Part shown: positions 55,201 through 64,000 of the stretch, piece after piece | How the letters are laid out: every line of letters starts with the position of its first letter | How positions within the stretch are numbered: position 1 is the first letter of the stretch | Origin: Neoarius graeffei | Taxonomy: Eukaryota > Chordata > Actinopteri > Siluriformes > Ariidae | Reading direction: 5' to 3' | Length of the DNA stretch: 64,000 nt | Assembly (NCBI RefSeq): GCF_027579695.1 | Contig: NC_083578.1 | Coordinates: 5,188,460 to 5,252,459, forward strand | The notes under the pieces: generated by a model | The model's input: the letters and a program-made list of their open reading frames with translations, nothing else | The model's database searches: none | What the model was told of the DNA's origin: nothing | Program-made: the position numbers and the translations under genes

Positions 55201-55541
55201 TGCGCAGGGTGAACCCTGTCGCTTACCGGCTCCAGTTGCCCCGGACTCTGAGGATCAACCCCACATTCCATGTTTCCCTGTTGCGGCCCGTACTGACGTC
55301 CACGTATGCCCCTGCCCCTAGAAACCCCCCACCCCCCCGCATCTTCCAGGGTCAGACTGTGTTCACTGTGCATCGCCTGCTTGACTCCCGCCGGGTCCCC
55401 GGCGGGCTTCAATATCTGGTAGACTGGGAGGGCTATGGCCCTGAGGAACGCTGTTGGGTCCCCGCCCGGGACATTTTAGATAAAGGACTTTGTCGGGACT
55501 TCCATTCGGCCCACCCTGGGAAGGTCAGGAGACGCTCCTAG
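52210..55541 (+). pseudogene. pol: Pol of chromovirus copy 2
   Basis: Protease ([14 protein letters not shown]), RT ([11 protein letters not shown], with F for the usual Y before LDD), RNase H, integrase and chromodomain ([15 protein letters not shown]) in one frame without indels, unlike copy 1. Nonsense codons: TAA 53787 (from GAA), TGA 53994 and TGA 54813 (both from CGA by comparison with copy 1). Also SDRGPQ is kept but the integrase Glu motif reads QTESLNQD. It supplies the reference for the one-base deletion in copy 1's protease. Confidence 0.9.
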
Positions 55542-55553
55542 AGGGGGGGATCC

Positions 55554-56502
55554 TGTTAGGACTGGGACTGTTTTGTTCTCTAGAGGCCGCTGTTATGTTT
55601 ATCTTTTCATGTTTGTTTTGGCCTCTAGAGGCTGCCACTGTGTTTTGTGTGTGTCTTGATTGCCTGTTTCCTGCCCCGCCCTGTTCCTTAATTAGTTTGT
55701 GTATAAATACCCCTCTGTTTGTTCCCTTGTCACGGAGTCTTTATGCTATGTTGTCTAGTGCTAGTTTCCTCTGTCCCACGTTTCTTGCCTTTGCCTTTGT
55801 CTCATCTCATCTCATTATCTGTAGCTGCTTTATCCTGTTCTACAGGGTCGCAGGCAAGCTGGAGCCTATCCCAGCTGACTACGGGCGAAAGGCGTGGTAC
55901 ACCCTGGACAAGTCGCCAGGTCGTCACAGGGCTGACACATAGACACAGACAACCATTCACACTCACATTCACACCTATGGTCAATTTAGAGTCACCAGTT
56001 AACCTAACCTGCATGTCTTTGGACTGTGGGGGAAACCGGAGCACCCGGAGGAAACCCACGCAGACACTGGGAGAACATGCAAACTCCGCACAGAAAGGCC
56101 CTCGCCGGCCACAGGGCTCGAACCCGGACCTTCTTGCTGTGAGGTGACAGCGCTAACCACTACACCACCGTGCCGCCCCGCCTTTGTGTTTTTGATATTT
56201 TTGCTTTCTTTGGACTTTGTACTTTTTGATCTTCTGAGCGTTCAGCATTTTTGCCTTTCCTTTTGTTTTTGGACTTTGCACCTTTTGGATATTTTTATTT
56301 TTGTTATCTTCTGAGCTTTTGGATTTTCTTTTTGCTTTTTCCATCGGATTGTAAATATTGTATATAGTGTAAATAAACTGTTTTTGATACTCTACTTTCG
56401 CCTCACGCCTCTGTACTTCAGTCATCCAGCTAGTGGCCTAGTGGGATTTTGCTGGATTATCACACCAGCGATCTGGGTTTGAATCCCAGCAAAACCCTAA
56501 CA
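55554..56502 (+). repeat. 3' LTR of chromovirus copy 2, with SINE
   Basis: Begins TGTTAG after a GAGGGGGGGATCC polypurine tract and ends CTAACA; interrupted by a reverse SINE at 55801-56179. It keeps ACGGAGTCTTT where the 5' LTR has ATGGAGTCTTT. Confidence 0.9.
55801..56179 (-). repeat. tRNA-headed SINE inside the 3' LTR
   Basis: Reverse orientation, from the CATCTCATTATCT tail to the head GTGCCGCC. Target duplication GCCTTTGT (55793-55800 and 56180-56187). It dates after the LTR element. Confidence 0.92.
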
Positions 56503-56507
56503 ATTTC

Positions 56508-56688
56508 TCTCTCAGATTATGCTAAAGTACTTTGGATATGTTCATAACATTTTGGATCAATCTCAGAATATATAATCCTTTGAGGCTATAAGATATGTAA
56601 AAGAAAATATTTGACACATTCCTGACTTGATCAGTGTATGAGGATACTTTGTATACAACCATATATTATAATAAATATTTATGTTTAT
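56508..56688. other. Intron remnant, no gene
   Basis: AT-rich; continues the intron interrupted at 50729. Confidence 0.45.
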
Positions 56689-56698
56689 TTATTTATGG

Positions 56699-57061
56699 AT
56701 GGGCAGCACAGTGGTGTAGTGGTTAGCACTGTCACCTCACAGCAAGAAGGTCTTGGGTTTGAGTCCAGTGGCTGATGAGGGCCTTTCTGTGTGGAGTTTG
56801 CATGCTGTCTGCGTGGGTTTCCTCCGGGTGCTCCAATTTCCCCCACAGTCCAAAGACATGCAGGTTAGGATAATTGGTGGCTCTAAATTGACTGTAGGTG
56901 TGAGTGTGAATGGTTGTGTGTCTATGTGTCAGCCCTGTGATGACCAGGCGACTTGTCCAGGGTGTACCCTGCCTCTCGCCCATAGTCAGCTGGGATAGGC
57001 TCCAGCTTGCCTGTGACCCTGTAGAACAGGATAAGCGGCTACACATAATGGATGGATGGAG
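56699..57061 (+). repeat. Divergent subfamily of the tRNA-headed SINE
   Basis: Head GGGCAGCACAGTGGTGTAG, tail GATAAGCGGCTACACATAATGGATGGATG; the tail repeat GGATG differs from GAGATG in the main family. Duplication TTATTTATGG (56689-56698 and 57062-57071). Its middle coincides with the left end of the 4.2-kb tandem duplication. Confidence 0.85.
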
Positions 57062-57092
57062 TTATTTATGGTATTCTTTATATTTCTTTCCG

Positions 57093-58180
57093 CATTGGGA
57101 AGGACACTTGTTGGACAAATGTCAGAGATCAAAGATATGTTACGGTCACTATCAACGCACTTGTCCAATTTGGAGAAGAAAGGGAAGGGTACTAGCATAT
57201 CTGATGCTTTGAGAATTCTGCCGCAACCACTGGAAACAAAGGAGGAGATTGACGCATTGGAAGAGATTGTCTCCAACAGCAAGGCAAGCCGGAGTGCAGT
57301 GGTGTGTAATTGTACTTTTATTATTCAGGAAAGAGGCATGTGAAATCTCATGAGAATATGAATTTAATGGACACTTTAAACACATTGGAAGAGACAGAAA
57401 CATGCCACTGTCCTGTGGTTTGTAATTATATCACTATTCAGGGAAGGGTCATCACATATTGCACTCATAATGTAGCATTTAGAGTAAGAGTAAATAAAAG
57501 AACATGACAACCATACATAAAAGAATTATAGTGGGGTGGATATTATGTTTCAGGTTGATATGCTGTCCCAGGTTGGCGGACCAACTCCTGCCCACCTGGC
57601 TGTCAACATCATGAACTGAATAATGAAATGTATAGCACAACTGCATTTCAACATTAGAGGGACAGGCCAGAAGGTGACATTTAAGAGTTACCGGCTCTAC
57701 ACAATGATCTTTGATGAGTTGGCGCTAAACCCTTATTCAAATATTTTATCATATAACATCTCATCTCATATAATATATTACATTTATTTCTGTTTTAGCA
57801 CACACTGCAATAATATAGTATCATAATATATATTATAATGGGTGTAAGGCATTTACATGAGTTCACACAAGAAGAACAGGTTGATCTATTCAGACTACAA
57901 TGAAGAATATGATTTGATGACTTTTTATATAAGTGTTAAAGATTTATAAGATGGCAATATTAATCATGGGCATTACTTTTCAGAAGCAGTCAAATTGGCC
58001 TTCTCAATGGAGAGGGCCAATTTAGATGAAGTTGTCCACATGGCCATCGTGGACACATTACATTCAGCTGGAGCAAAAGTGAAGAGGCTCAAGACGGTGG
58101 TTCCTCAGAATGCAACTGCAAAGGCTGATGGCCACATAGAGACAATAAATGATGATGATGATGGTAATGATGATCAGTGA
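57093..58180 (+). pseudogene. DUF4806-like gene, last three exons, first copy
   Basis: Exons at 57093-57301, 57554-57713 and 57984-58180. Exon one has a coiled-coil-like MSEIKDMLRSLSTHLSNLEK and ALRILPQPLETKEEIDALEE; exon two MLSQVGGPTPAHLAVNIMN then IMKCIAQLHFNIRGTGQKVT; exon three AVKLAFSMERANLDEVVHMA with a Lys-rich then Asp-rich tail to TGA 58178. I recall this pattern as the DUF4806 domain of fish uncharacterised proteins. Lesions: the acceptor before exon one reads CCG instead of CAG (57090-57092), TGA interrupts exon two at about 57617, and the exon-two donor reads ATGAGT where GTGAGT is expected (57714). AATAAA lies at 58359. Confidence 0.55.
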
Positions 58181-58435
58181 CACTGAAGTTTCCTTTTCAG
58201 CCATACCGCTCAGCCTTTGGAGGATATCTGCATACTTGATATTTATTTTGGAAATTGATGTGTTTATCCCAAGATATTCAGTATAAACCCCAAAAATTGA
58301 CGATGCTGTTTTATGAATGGAATGAAAGTTTGGTATGTTTTCCTTTATGTTGTTAAGAAATAAAATATTTATAAACTTATTCCATGCCTTTGAGTTCTAT
58401 TTCATTAAAAGCAGATGCAATGAAGGATGTATAAA

Positions 58436-58690
58436 TGCCATATATAATAGTATATAAGCACTACATAAGTGAGATATAAGAGCTATATAAGTGCTATAAA
58501 ATAGCTACATAAGTGCAATAGAAATGCTATAGAAGTGCTACAGAAGTGCTATATTTACTGTGATGAAAGCGCTATATCTGACTGCTACAAAAGCGCTACA
58601 GCAGTGCAACGTTTGAGCGCTGACAGTGGTTACACCTATTCTATAGCGCTATAAAAGCACTCATGAAAAGCGCTTTTATCTTGAGTTGTA
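58436..58690. repeat. Degenerate 11-bp array (ATAGAAGTGCT type)
   Basis: Loose repeats such as ATATAAGTGCT, ACATAAGTGCA, ATAGAAATGCT, ATAGAAGTGCT, ACAGAAGTGCT, shading into AAAGCGCT units. Repeated in the second unit at 62669-62923. Confidence 0.7.
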
Positions 58691-58699
58691 AGTGCTGTT

Positions 58700-59165
58700 G
58701 TGTACATAGGGTAGAGATGGTTTTGTAACCTTTTCCAGTCTGATGAGCATCAACAATGCTTTTTCTGAGGTCCTCAGAAATCTCCTTTGTTCGTGCCATG
58801 ATACACTTCCACAAACGTGTTGTGAAGATCAGACTTTGATAGATCCCTGTTCTTTAAATAAAACCGGGTGCCCACTCACACCTGATTGTCATCCCATTGA
58901 TTGAAAACACCTGACTCTAATTTCACCTTCAAATTAACTGCTAATCCTAGAGGTTCACATACTTTTGCCACTCACAGATATGTAATACTGGATCATTTTC
59001 CTCAATAAATAAATGACCAAGTATAATATTTTTGTCTCATTTGTTTAACTGGGTTCTCTTTATCTAATTTTAGGACTTGTGTGAAAATCTGATGATGTTT
59101 TAGGTCATATTTATGCAGAAATATAGAAAATTCTAAAGGGTTCACAAACTTTCAAGCACCACTGT
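58700..59165 (-). mobile_element. Tc1-like terminal fragment (same family as 28028)
   Basis: The right end GGGTTCACAAACTTTCAAGCACCACTG is the inverted form of the 28028 terminus, with the uninterrupted TTTATTGAGGAAAATGATCC region that the inner Tc1 splits there. Ends inside the 5' UTR/transposase start (GTTCGTGCCATGATAC, minus strand). No transposase body. Confidence 0.75.
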
Positions 59166-59490
59166 AAATACTGAACACTTTAAATACTGAACCTGCTTGG
59201 TCAGTTGTATACTGCTCTTTATCATGTCTTTTTGCACTAGATGCACATGTGGACACTGTAAACGCCTGAACCTGTTTTGCTCATTTGTTTATTGCTCACT
59301 GTCTTATCTTTTCCACGACGTTTTTGATGGCAGTCCCAGAAAGCCACCGCCAAAGCTGCAAACTGCTCCTCACACAACTGCTCCCATAGTGCTGAAGGAA
59401 CAATGGCGATTGGTTTTGGATAGCCAAAAGCAGCATGGCCACGGGGTAATGCCCACTGATCTCACTCACTGGAATGGCATAATTGGCGCC
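59166..59490. other. No gene identified
   Basis: A 121-codon frame (59197-59562) ends in the hairpin and has no recognisable domain; both units keep it because they are 99% identical. I do not support it as a gene. Confidence 0.4.
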
Positions 59491-59562
59491 TTAATTCACC
59501 CTCCTCAAGCAGCCAGGGGAGTATTTTTATACTCCCCTGGCTGCTTGAGGAGGGTGAATTAA
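59491..59562. repeat. Perfect 34-bp inverted repeat with TTTT loop
   Basis: Arms 59491-59524 and 59529-59562 are exact reverse complements, with the 4-base loop TTTT between. Arm start TTAATTCACCCTCC. RNA or single-stranded DNA would form a very stable hairpin. An identical copy lies at 63724-63795. Confidence 0.95.
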
Positions 59563-59639
59563 GCTGCACTCTCCCTACACTCGCTCTTTCCTTATTTTTC
59601 ATTAAACCACGCCATTTTTTTTGCACTGACTATAGAGAT

Positions 59640-59986
59640 CTTGCATGTGACGTCACAGCCAATCCAGATTGTAACAAACGCCATCTTGTCGGTCAAACGC
59701 CATATTTCCGTCTTCTACTTCTGGTTCTACTTCTGCTTCTACCTTTTCTTCTGGAAAACCCTACTATATACAATTCTACTACAATGGCTGCAGCTACAAG
59801 CTCTCCCTACCAGTGCACGTTTATGTTTTTTGTGTGTATTTTTGCGTGTTGTTCGTCTGTACCGGACTTCAATATCCACTACAACCGTATGGACTTACTA
59901 GACATTGGTTTCCAGCAGAAAATGATGGTTTGTAGCGATTTCTATCGCATGCACAACATTCCAGACGAGATAGCGAGACCAGCGGG
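59640..59986 (+). other. Possible LINE or gene fragment
   Basis: From the ATG at 59784 a frame reads FNIHYNRMDLLDIGFQQKMM, which recalls the Y-x-R-x-x-L-L-x-I start of some fish LINE proteins. It is cut by a hAT-like end at 59987. Too short to classify. Confidence 0.3.
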
Positions 59987-60120
59987 CAGGGCTCGAAATT
60001 AACTTTTTTTCTTTGTGTCCCCCAGTGGTCCCGAATTCTGTGTTGTATTGTCCCGAATGGAAGCACTAGTGTCCCCATTTTTTTCCTCTCTGAAATAACC
60101 AGTGGTTAATATTATCATAT
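59987..60120 (+). mobile_element. hAT-like terminal fragment
   Basis: CAGGGCTCGAAATTAAC followed by TGTCCC/GTCCCGAA words is a common fish hAT end. No partner end is in the window. Confidence 0.4.
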
Positions 60121-60525
60121 GAAGTTACTATTATATTTGTAACTATGCGATTCTAAACCCTTTATATCATTTTTACAATAAGTAACAAAACACAAGTGAC
60201 ACATGTCCTATACATCATCTACTTCAAAATTACAGTTATTGCATTTTCAGTTTATTAAACTTTGGCGATCTCACTGTATGAATAGATGCCCATTTATTTA
60301 ACGGGACCAATTAGCTCATTCAGAAAATGTTTCAACTCACTACATCTGCAGTACACTTTAGTTGAAAATAAGACCCCTTTTATGTTCATTTCATCTATTT
60401 ATACCTTGAATATCTGTTGGCATATATAAGGCCAACTTATCATTTTCACCATTACCGTTATCCATTTTTATGTAATATACCTGTTGCCCCATTCAGAGAT
60501 GTTTTGAAAGCCATCAGCCATACCA
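60121..60525. other. No gene seen
   Basis: AT-rich sequence with no supported features. Confidence 0.5.
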
Positions 60526-60529
60526 TCAA

Positions 60530-60640
60530 TGGATGAAATGCCCTTGAGCAAGGCACCTACCCCAACATTGCTACAGGGACTGTAACACTGTAAAAAACTG
60601 TAAAGTCACTTTGGATAAAAGTGTCATATCATATAAGTGC
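60530..60640 (+). repeat. SINE tail fragment
   Basis: GCCCTTGAGCAAGGCACCTA followed by CTTTGGATAAAAGTGTCAT is the 3' half of a widespread fish SINE with an L2/MIR-like tail. Confidence 0.6.
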
Positions 60641-60699
60641 AAACAAAGCAATGTAATGCAAGTTTTTTTTATTGTAACCTTTAGTCATAGAAATCATTT

Positions 60700-61016
60700 A
60701 CATTATTTACAGTGACTTTTCTGATTTTGCAGTCACAGCGCAGCCACGTTTATAATAGCAGTCTATGGGGCTGAGCACCCGTCCTCTCCTCACTTTCAGC
60801 CTTCTCATGCAAAAACTCGTTTTTAACTCGCTCTAGTGACCTCAATTTTTACACTACAGACAAAAAAATTACATCGTGTTCAGGAGAGCCTTGTGGCACT
60901 CAATGTGAAAGAATTTTGTGACTATCTCCTTCCGTTTTCGTGTAAATCCCCGTTGTTTGGAGGGAGCGCTCTGAGCAATTACTGCCCTTTCTGTGTCTCT
61001 CATCGCAGCGTGCAGG
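60700..61016. repeat. Inverted fragments of the 6.8-11.5 kb repeat family
   Basis: 60705-60815 matches 9530-9625 in direct orientation (TGACTTTTCTGATTTTGCAG, CTTCTCAT...AAAACT). From 60816 on the match is to 10583-10745 in reverse (AACTCGCTCTAGTGACCTCA, CCGTTGTTTGGAGGGAGC). The two halves are therefore joined head to head. Confidence 0.7.
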
Positions 61017-61325
61017 TTTCTGTGTGGAGTTTGCATGCTGTCTGCGTGGGTTTCCTCCGGGTGCTCCAATTTCCCCCACAGTCCAAAGACATGCAGGTTA
61101 GGATAATTGGTGGCTCTAAATTGACTGTAGGTGTGAGTGTGAATGGTTGTGTGTCTATGTGTCAGCCCTGTGATGACCAGGCGACTTGTCCAGGGTGTAC
61201 CCTGCCTCTCGCCCATAGTCAGCTGGGATAGGCTCCAGCTTGCCTGTGACCCTGTAGAACAGGATAAGCGGCTACACATAATGGATGGATGGAGTTATTT
61301 ATGGTATTCTTTATATTTCTTTCAG

Positions 61326-62413
61326 CATTGGGAAGGACACTTGTTGGACAAATGTCAGAGATCAAAGATATGTTACGGTCACTATCAACGCACTTGTCCA
61401 ATTTGGAGAAGAAAGGGAAGGGTACTAGCATATCTGATGCTTTGAGAATTCTGCCGCAACCACTGGAAACAAAGGAGGAGATTGACGCATTGGAAGAGAT
61501 TGTCTCCAACAGCAAGGCAAGCCGGAGTGCAGTGGTGTGTAATTGTACTTTTATTATTCAGGAAAGAGGCATGTGAAATCTCATGAGAATATGAATTTAA
61601 TGGACACTTTAAACACATTGGAAGAGACAGAAACATGCCACTGTCCTGTGGTTTGTAATTATATCACTATTCAGGGAAGGGTCATCACATATTGCACTCA
61701 TAATGTAGCATTTAGAGTAAGAGTAAATAAAAGAACATGACAACCATACATAAAAGAATTATAGTGGGGTGGATATTATGTTTCAGGTTGATATGCTGTC
61801 CCAGGTTGGCGGACCAACTCCTGCCCACCTGGCTGTCAACATCATGAACTGAATAATGAAATGTATAGCATAACTGCATTTCAACATTAGAGGGACAGGC
61901 CAGAAGGTGACATTTAAGAGTTACCGGCTCTACACAATGATCTTTGATGAGTTGGCGCTAAACCCTTATTCAAATATTTTATCATATAATATCTCATCTC
62001 ATATAATATATTACATTTATTTCTGTTTTAGCACACACTGCAATAATATAGTATCATAATATATATTATAATGGGTGTAAGGCATTTACATGAGTTCACA
62101 CAAGAAGAACAGGTTGATCTATTCAGACTACAATGAAGAATATGATTTGATGACTTTTTATATAAGTGTTAAAGATTTATAAGATGGCAATATTAATCAT
62201 GGGCATTACTTTTCAGAAGCAGTCAAATTGGCCTTCTCAACGGAGAGGGCCAATTTAGATGAAGTTGTCCACATGGCCATCGTGGACACATTACATTCAG
62301 CTGGAGCAAAAGTGAAGAGGCTCAAGACGGTGGTTCCTCAGAATGCAACTGCAAAGGCTGATGGCCACATAGAGACAATAAATGATGATGATGATGGTAA
62401 TGATGATCAGTGA
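61326..62413 (+). pseudogene. DUF4806-like gene, last three exons, second copy
   Basis: Exons at 61326-61534, 61787-61946 and 62217-62413, nearly identical to 57093-58180. Here the first acceptor is a normal TTTCTTTCAG. The exon-two TGA (about 61850) and the ATGAGT donor (61947) are shared with the first copy, so those lesions predate the duplication while the acceptor change does not. One residue differs in exon three (FSTERAN versus FSMERAN). Confidence 0.55.
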
Positions 62414-62932
62414 CACTTAAGTTTCCTTTTCAGCCATACCGCTCAGCCTTTGGAGGATATCTGCATACTTGATATTTATTTTGGAAATTGATGTGTTTAT
62501 CCCAAGATATTCAGTATAAACCCCAAAAATTGACGATGCTGTTTTATGAATGGAATGAAAGTTTGGTATGTTTTCCTTTATGTTGTTAAGAAATAAAATA
62601 TTTATAAACTTATTCCATGCCTTTGAGTTCTATTTCATTAAAAGCAGATGCAATGAAGGATGTATAAATGCCATATATAATAGTATATAAGCACTACATA
62701 AGTGAGATATAAGAGCTATATAAGTGCTATAAAATAGCTACATAAGTGCAATAGAAATGCTATAGAAGTGCTACAGAAGTGCTATATTTACTGTGATGAA
62801 AGCGCTATATCTGACTGCTACAAAAGCGCTACAGCAGTGCAACGTTTGAGCGCTGACAGTGGTTACACCTATTCTATAGCGCTATAAAAGCACTCATGAA
62901 AAGCGCTTTTATCTTGAGTTGTAAGTGCTGTT

Positions 62933-63398
62933 GTGTACATAGGGTAGAGATGGTTTTGTAACCTTTTCCAGTCTGATGAGCATCAACAATGCTTTTTCTG
63001 AGGTCCTCAGAAATCTCCTTTGTTCGTGCCATGATACACTCCCACAAATGTGTTGTGAAGATCAGACTTTGATAGATCCCTGTTCTTTAAATAAAACCGG
63101 GTGCCCACTCACACCTGATTGTCATCCCATTGATTGAAAACACCTGACTCTAATTTCACCTTCAAATTAACTGCTAATCCTAGAGGTTCACATACTTTTG
63201 CCACTCACAGATATGTAATACTGGATCATTTTCCTCAATAAATAAATGACCAAGTATAATATTTTTGTCTCATTTGTTTAACTGGGTTCTCTTTATCTAA
63301 TTTTAGGACTTGTGTGAAAATCTGATGACGTTTTAGGTCATATTTATGCAGAAATATAGAAAATTCTAAAGGGTTCACAAACTTTCAAGCACCACTGT
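62933..63398 (-). mobile_element. Tc1-like terminal fragment, second copy
   Basis: Duplicate of 58700-59165 at offset 4,233, with a few substitutions (for example CTCCCACAAATG for CTTCCACAAACG). Confidence 0.75.
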
Positions 63399-63723
63399 AA
63401 ATACTGAACACTTTAGATACTGAACCTGCTTGGTCACTTGTATACTGCTCTTTATCATGTCTTTTTGCACTAGATGCACATGTGGACACTGTAAATGCCT
63501 GAACCTGTTTTGCTCATTTGTTTATTGCTCACTGTCTTATCTTTTCCACGACGTTTTTGATGGCAGTCCCAGAAAGCCACCGCCAAAGCTGCAAACTGCT
63601 CCTCACACAACTGCTCCCATAGTGCTGAAGGAACAATGGCGATTGGTTTTGGACAGCCAAAAGCAGCATGGCCACGGGGTAATGCCCACTGATCTCACTC
63701 ACTGGAATGGCATAATTGGCGCC

Positions 63724-63795
63724 TTAATTCACCCTCCTCAAGCAGCCAGGGGAGTATTTTTATACTCCCCTGGCTGCTTGAGGAGGGTGAATTAA
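63724..63795. repeat. Perfect 34-bp inverted repeat, second copy
   Basis: Identical to 59491-59562, both arms and the TTTT loop unchanged, while flanking sequence carries substitutions (GGATAG to GGACAG at 63653; TTCATT to TTAATT at 63831). Confidence 0.95.
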
Positions 63796-64000
63796 GCTGC
63801 ACTCTCCCTACACTCGCTCTTTCCTTATTTTTAATTAAACCACGCCATTTTTTTTGCACTGACTATAGAGATCTTGCATGTGACGTCACAGCCAATCCAG
63901 ATTGTAACAAACGCCATCTTGTCGGTCAAACGCCATATTTCCGTCTTCTACTTCTGGTTCTACTTCTGCTTCTACCTTTTCTTCTGGAAAACCCTACTAT

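Larger units (their letters stand above)
50730..56502 (+). mobile_element. Chromodomain Ty3/gypsy retrotransposon, copy 2
   Basis: 5,773 bp including a 0.38-kb SINE in the 3' LTR. Flanked by ATTTC (50725-50729 and 56503-56507). The LTRs (562 bp, and about 570 bp without the SINE) differ at roughly 25 sites, so it is older than copy 1. Same domain order as copy 1, with many nonsense codons. Confidence 0.92.
56784..61016 (+). repeat. Tandem segmental duplication, first unit (4,233 bp)
   Basis: From inside the SINE (TTCTGTGTGGAGTTTGCATG) to 61016. The second unit starts at 61017 and matches base for base at offset 4,233 with about a dozen substitutions over 2,980 visible bases, so the duplication is young. 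Confidence 0.92.
61017..64000 (+). repeat. Tandem segmental duplication, second unit (runs off the window)
   Basis: Matches 56784-59767. Left junction CATCGCAGCGTGCAG|GTTTC lies inside the SINE. The unit includes a SINE remainder, three DUF4806-like exons, the 11-bp array, the Tc1 end, the hairpin and the start of the 59640 segment. Confidence 0.92.

Noticed and set aside
59197..59562. 121-codon ORF kept in both duplicated units
   Set aside because: Conservation reflects a recent duplication; the end is encoded by the hairpin, no domain is seen, and the first codons lie in sequence without a promoter or splice site.

Overview
This is vertebrate, almost certainly teleost fish, nuclear DNA. 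The evidence is a spliced MHC class II beta gene with GT/AG introns (13648-17245), at least nine copies of one tRNA-headed SINE, and Tc1, hAT, PIF/Harbinger, Kolobok-like, L2-like, RTE-like and two kinds of Ty3/gypsy element that are typical of fish genomes. A catfish-like or related otophysan is possible, but that is only an impression from the repeats. Most long reading frames belong to transposable elements, and no prokaryotic genes are present.

Layout. 1-6546: a SINE tail, then a complete chromodomain Ty3/gypsy element (691-6005, target duplication TCTGC), then a hAT end. 6786-12052: a mosaic of an unclassified fish repeat with SINEs and a small hAT-like MITE. 12704-13459: a Harbinger-type element carrying a SANT-like ORF. 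Just downstream are a candidate S-X-Y promoter and the intact MHC class II beta gene; its third intron is mostly a Kolobok-like TTAA element with a THAP exon. 18238-27021: SINEs, an interrupted SINE, a decayed hAT transposase, a Tc1 relic, and the last exon (plus a second fragment) of a fish multicopy protein family. 28028-36884: a Tc1 element split by a second Tc1 family, which in turn holds a small TIR element, a nearly full-length RTE-like LINE with an open frame (29470-32643) and an L2-tailed retroposon. 36997-47891: a hAT element containing an L2-like LINE, which contains a Gmr1-like Ty3/gypsy element with integrase ahead of reverse transcriptase. 49564-62413: exons of a DUF4806-like gene, now a pseudogene, with a second chromodomain element in an intron (50730-56502) and its last three exons tandemly duplicated (unit 4,233 bp).

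How the parts relate. The only host gene that looks functional is the MHC class II beta chain, a cell-surface antigen-presentation subunit. The rest is a layered insertion history that can be ordered because most elements keep target-site duplications. The most interesting signals are: an 11-nt complementarity between the predicted transcript start and the primer-binding site of both chromodomain elements, with paired changes between copies; a pol III A/B-box-like module in their LTRs; a shared 3' tail between the RTE-like LINE and the abundant SINE; and a perfect 34-bp hairpin in the duplicated block. All identifications are from reading the sequence and recalling families; no database search was run.
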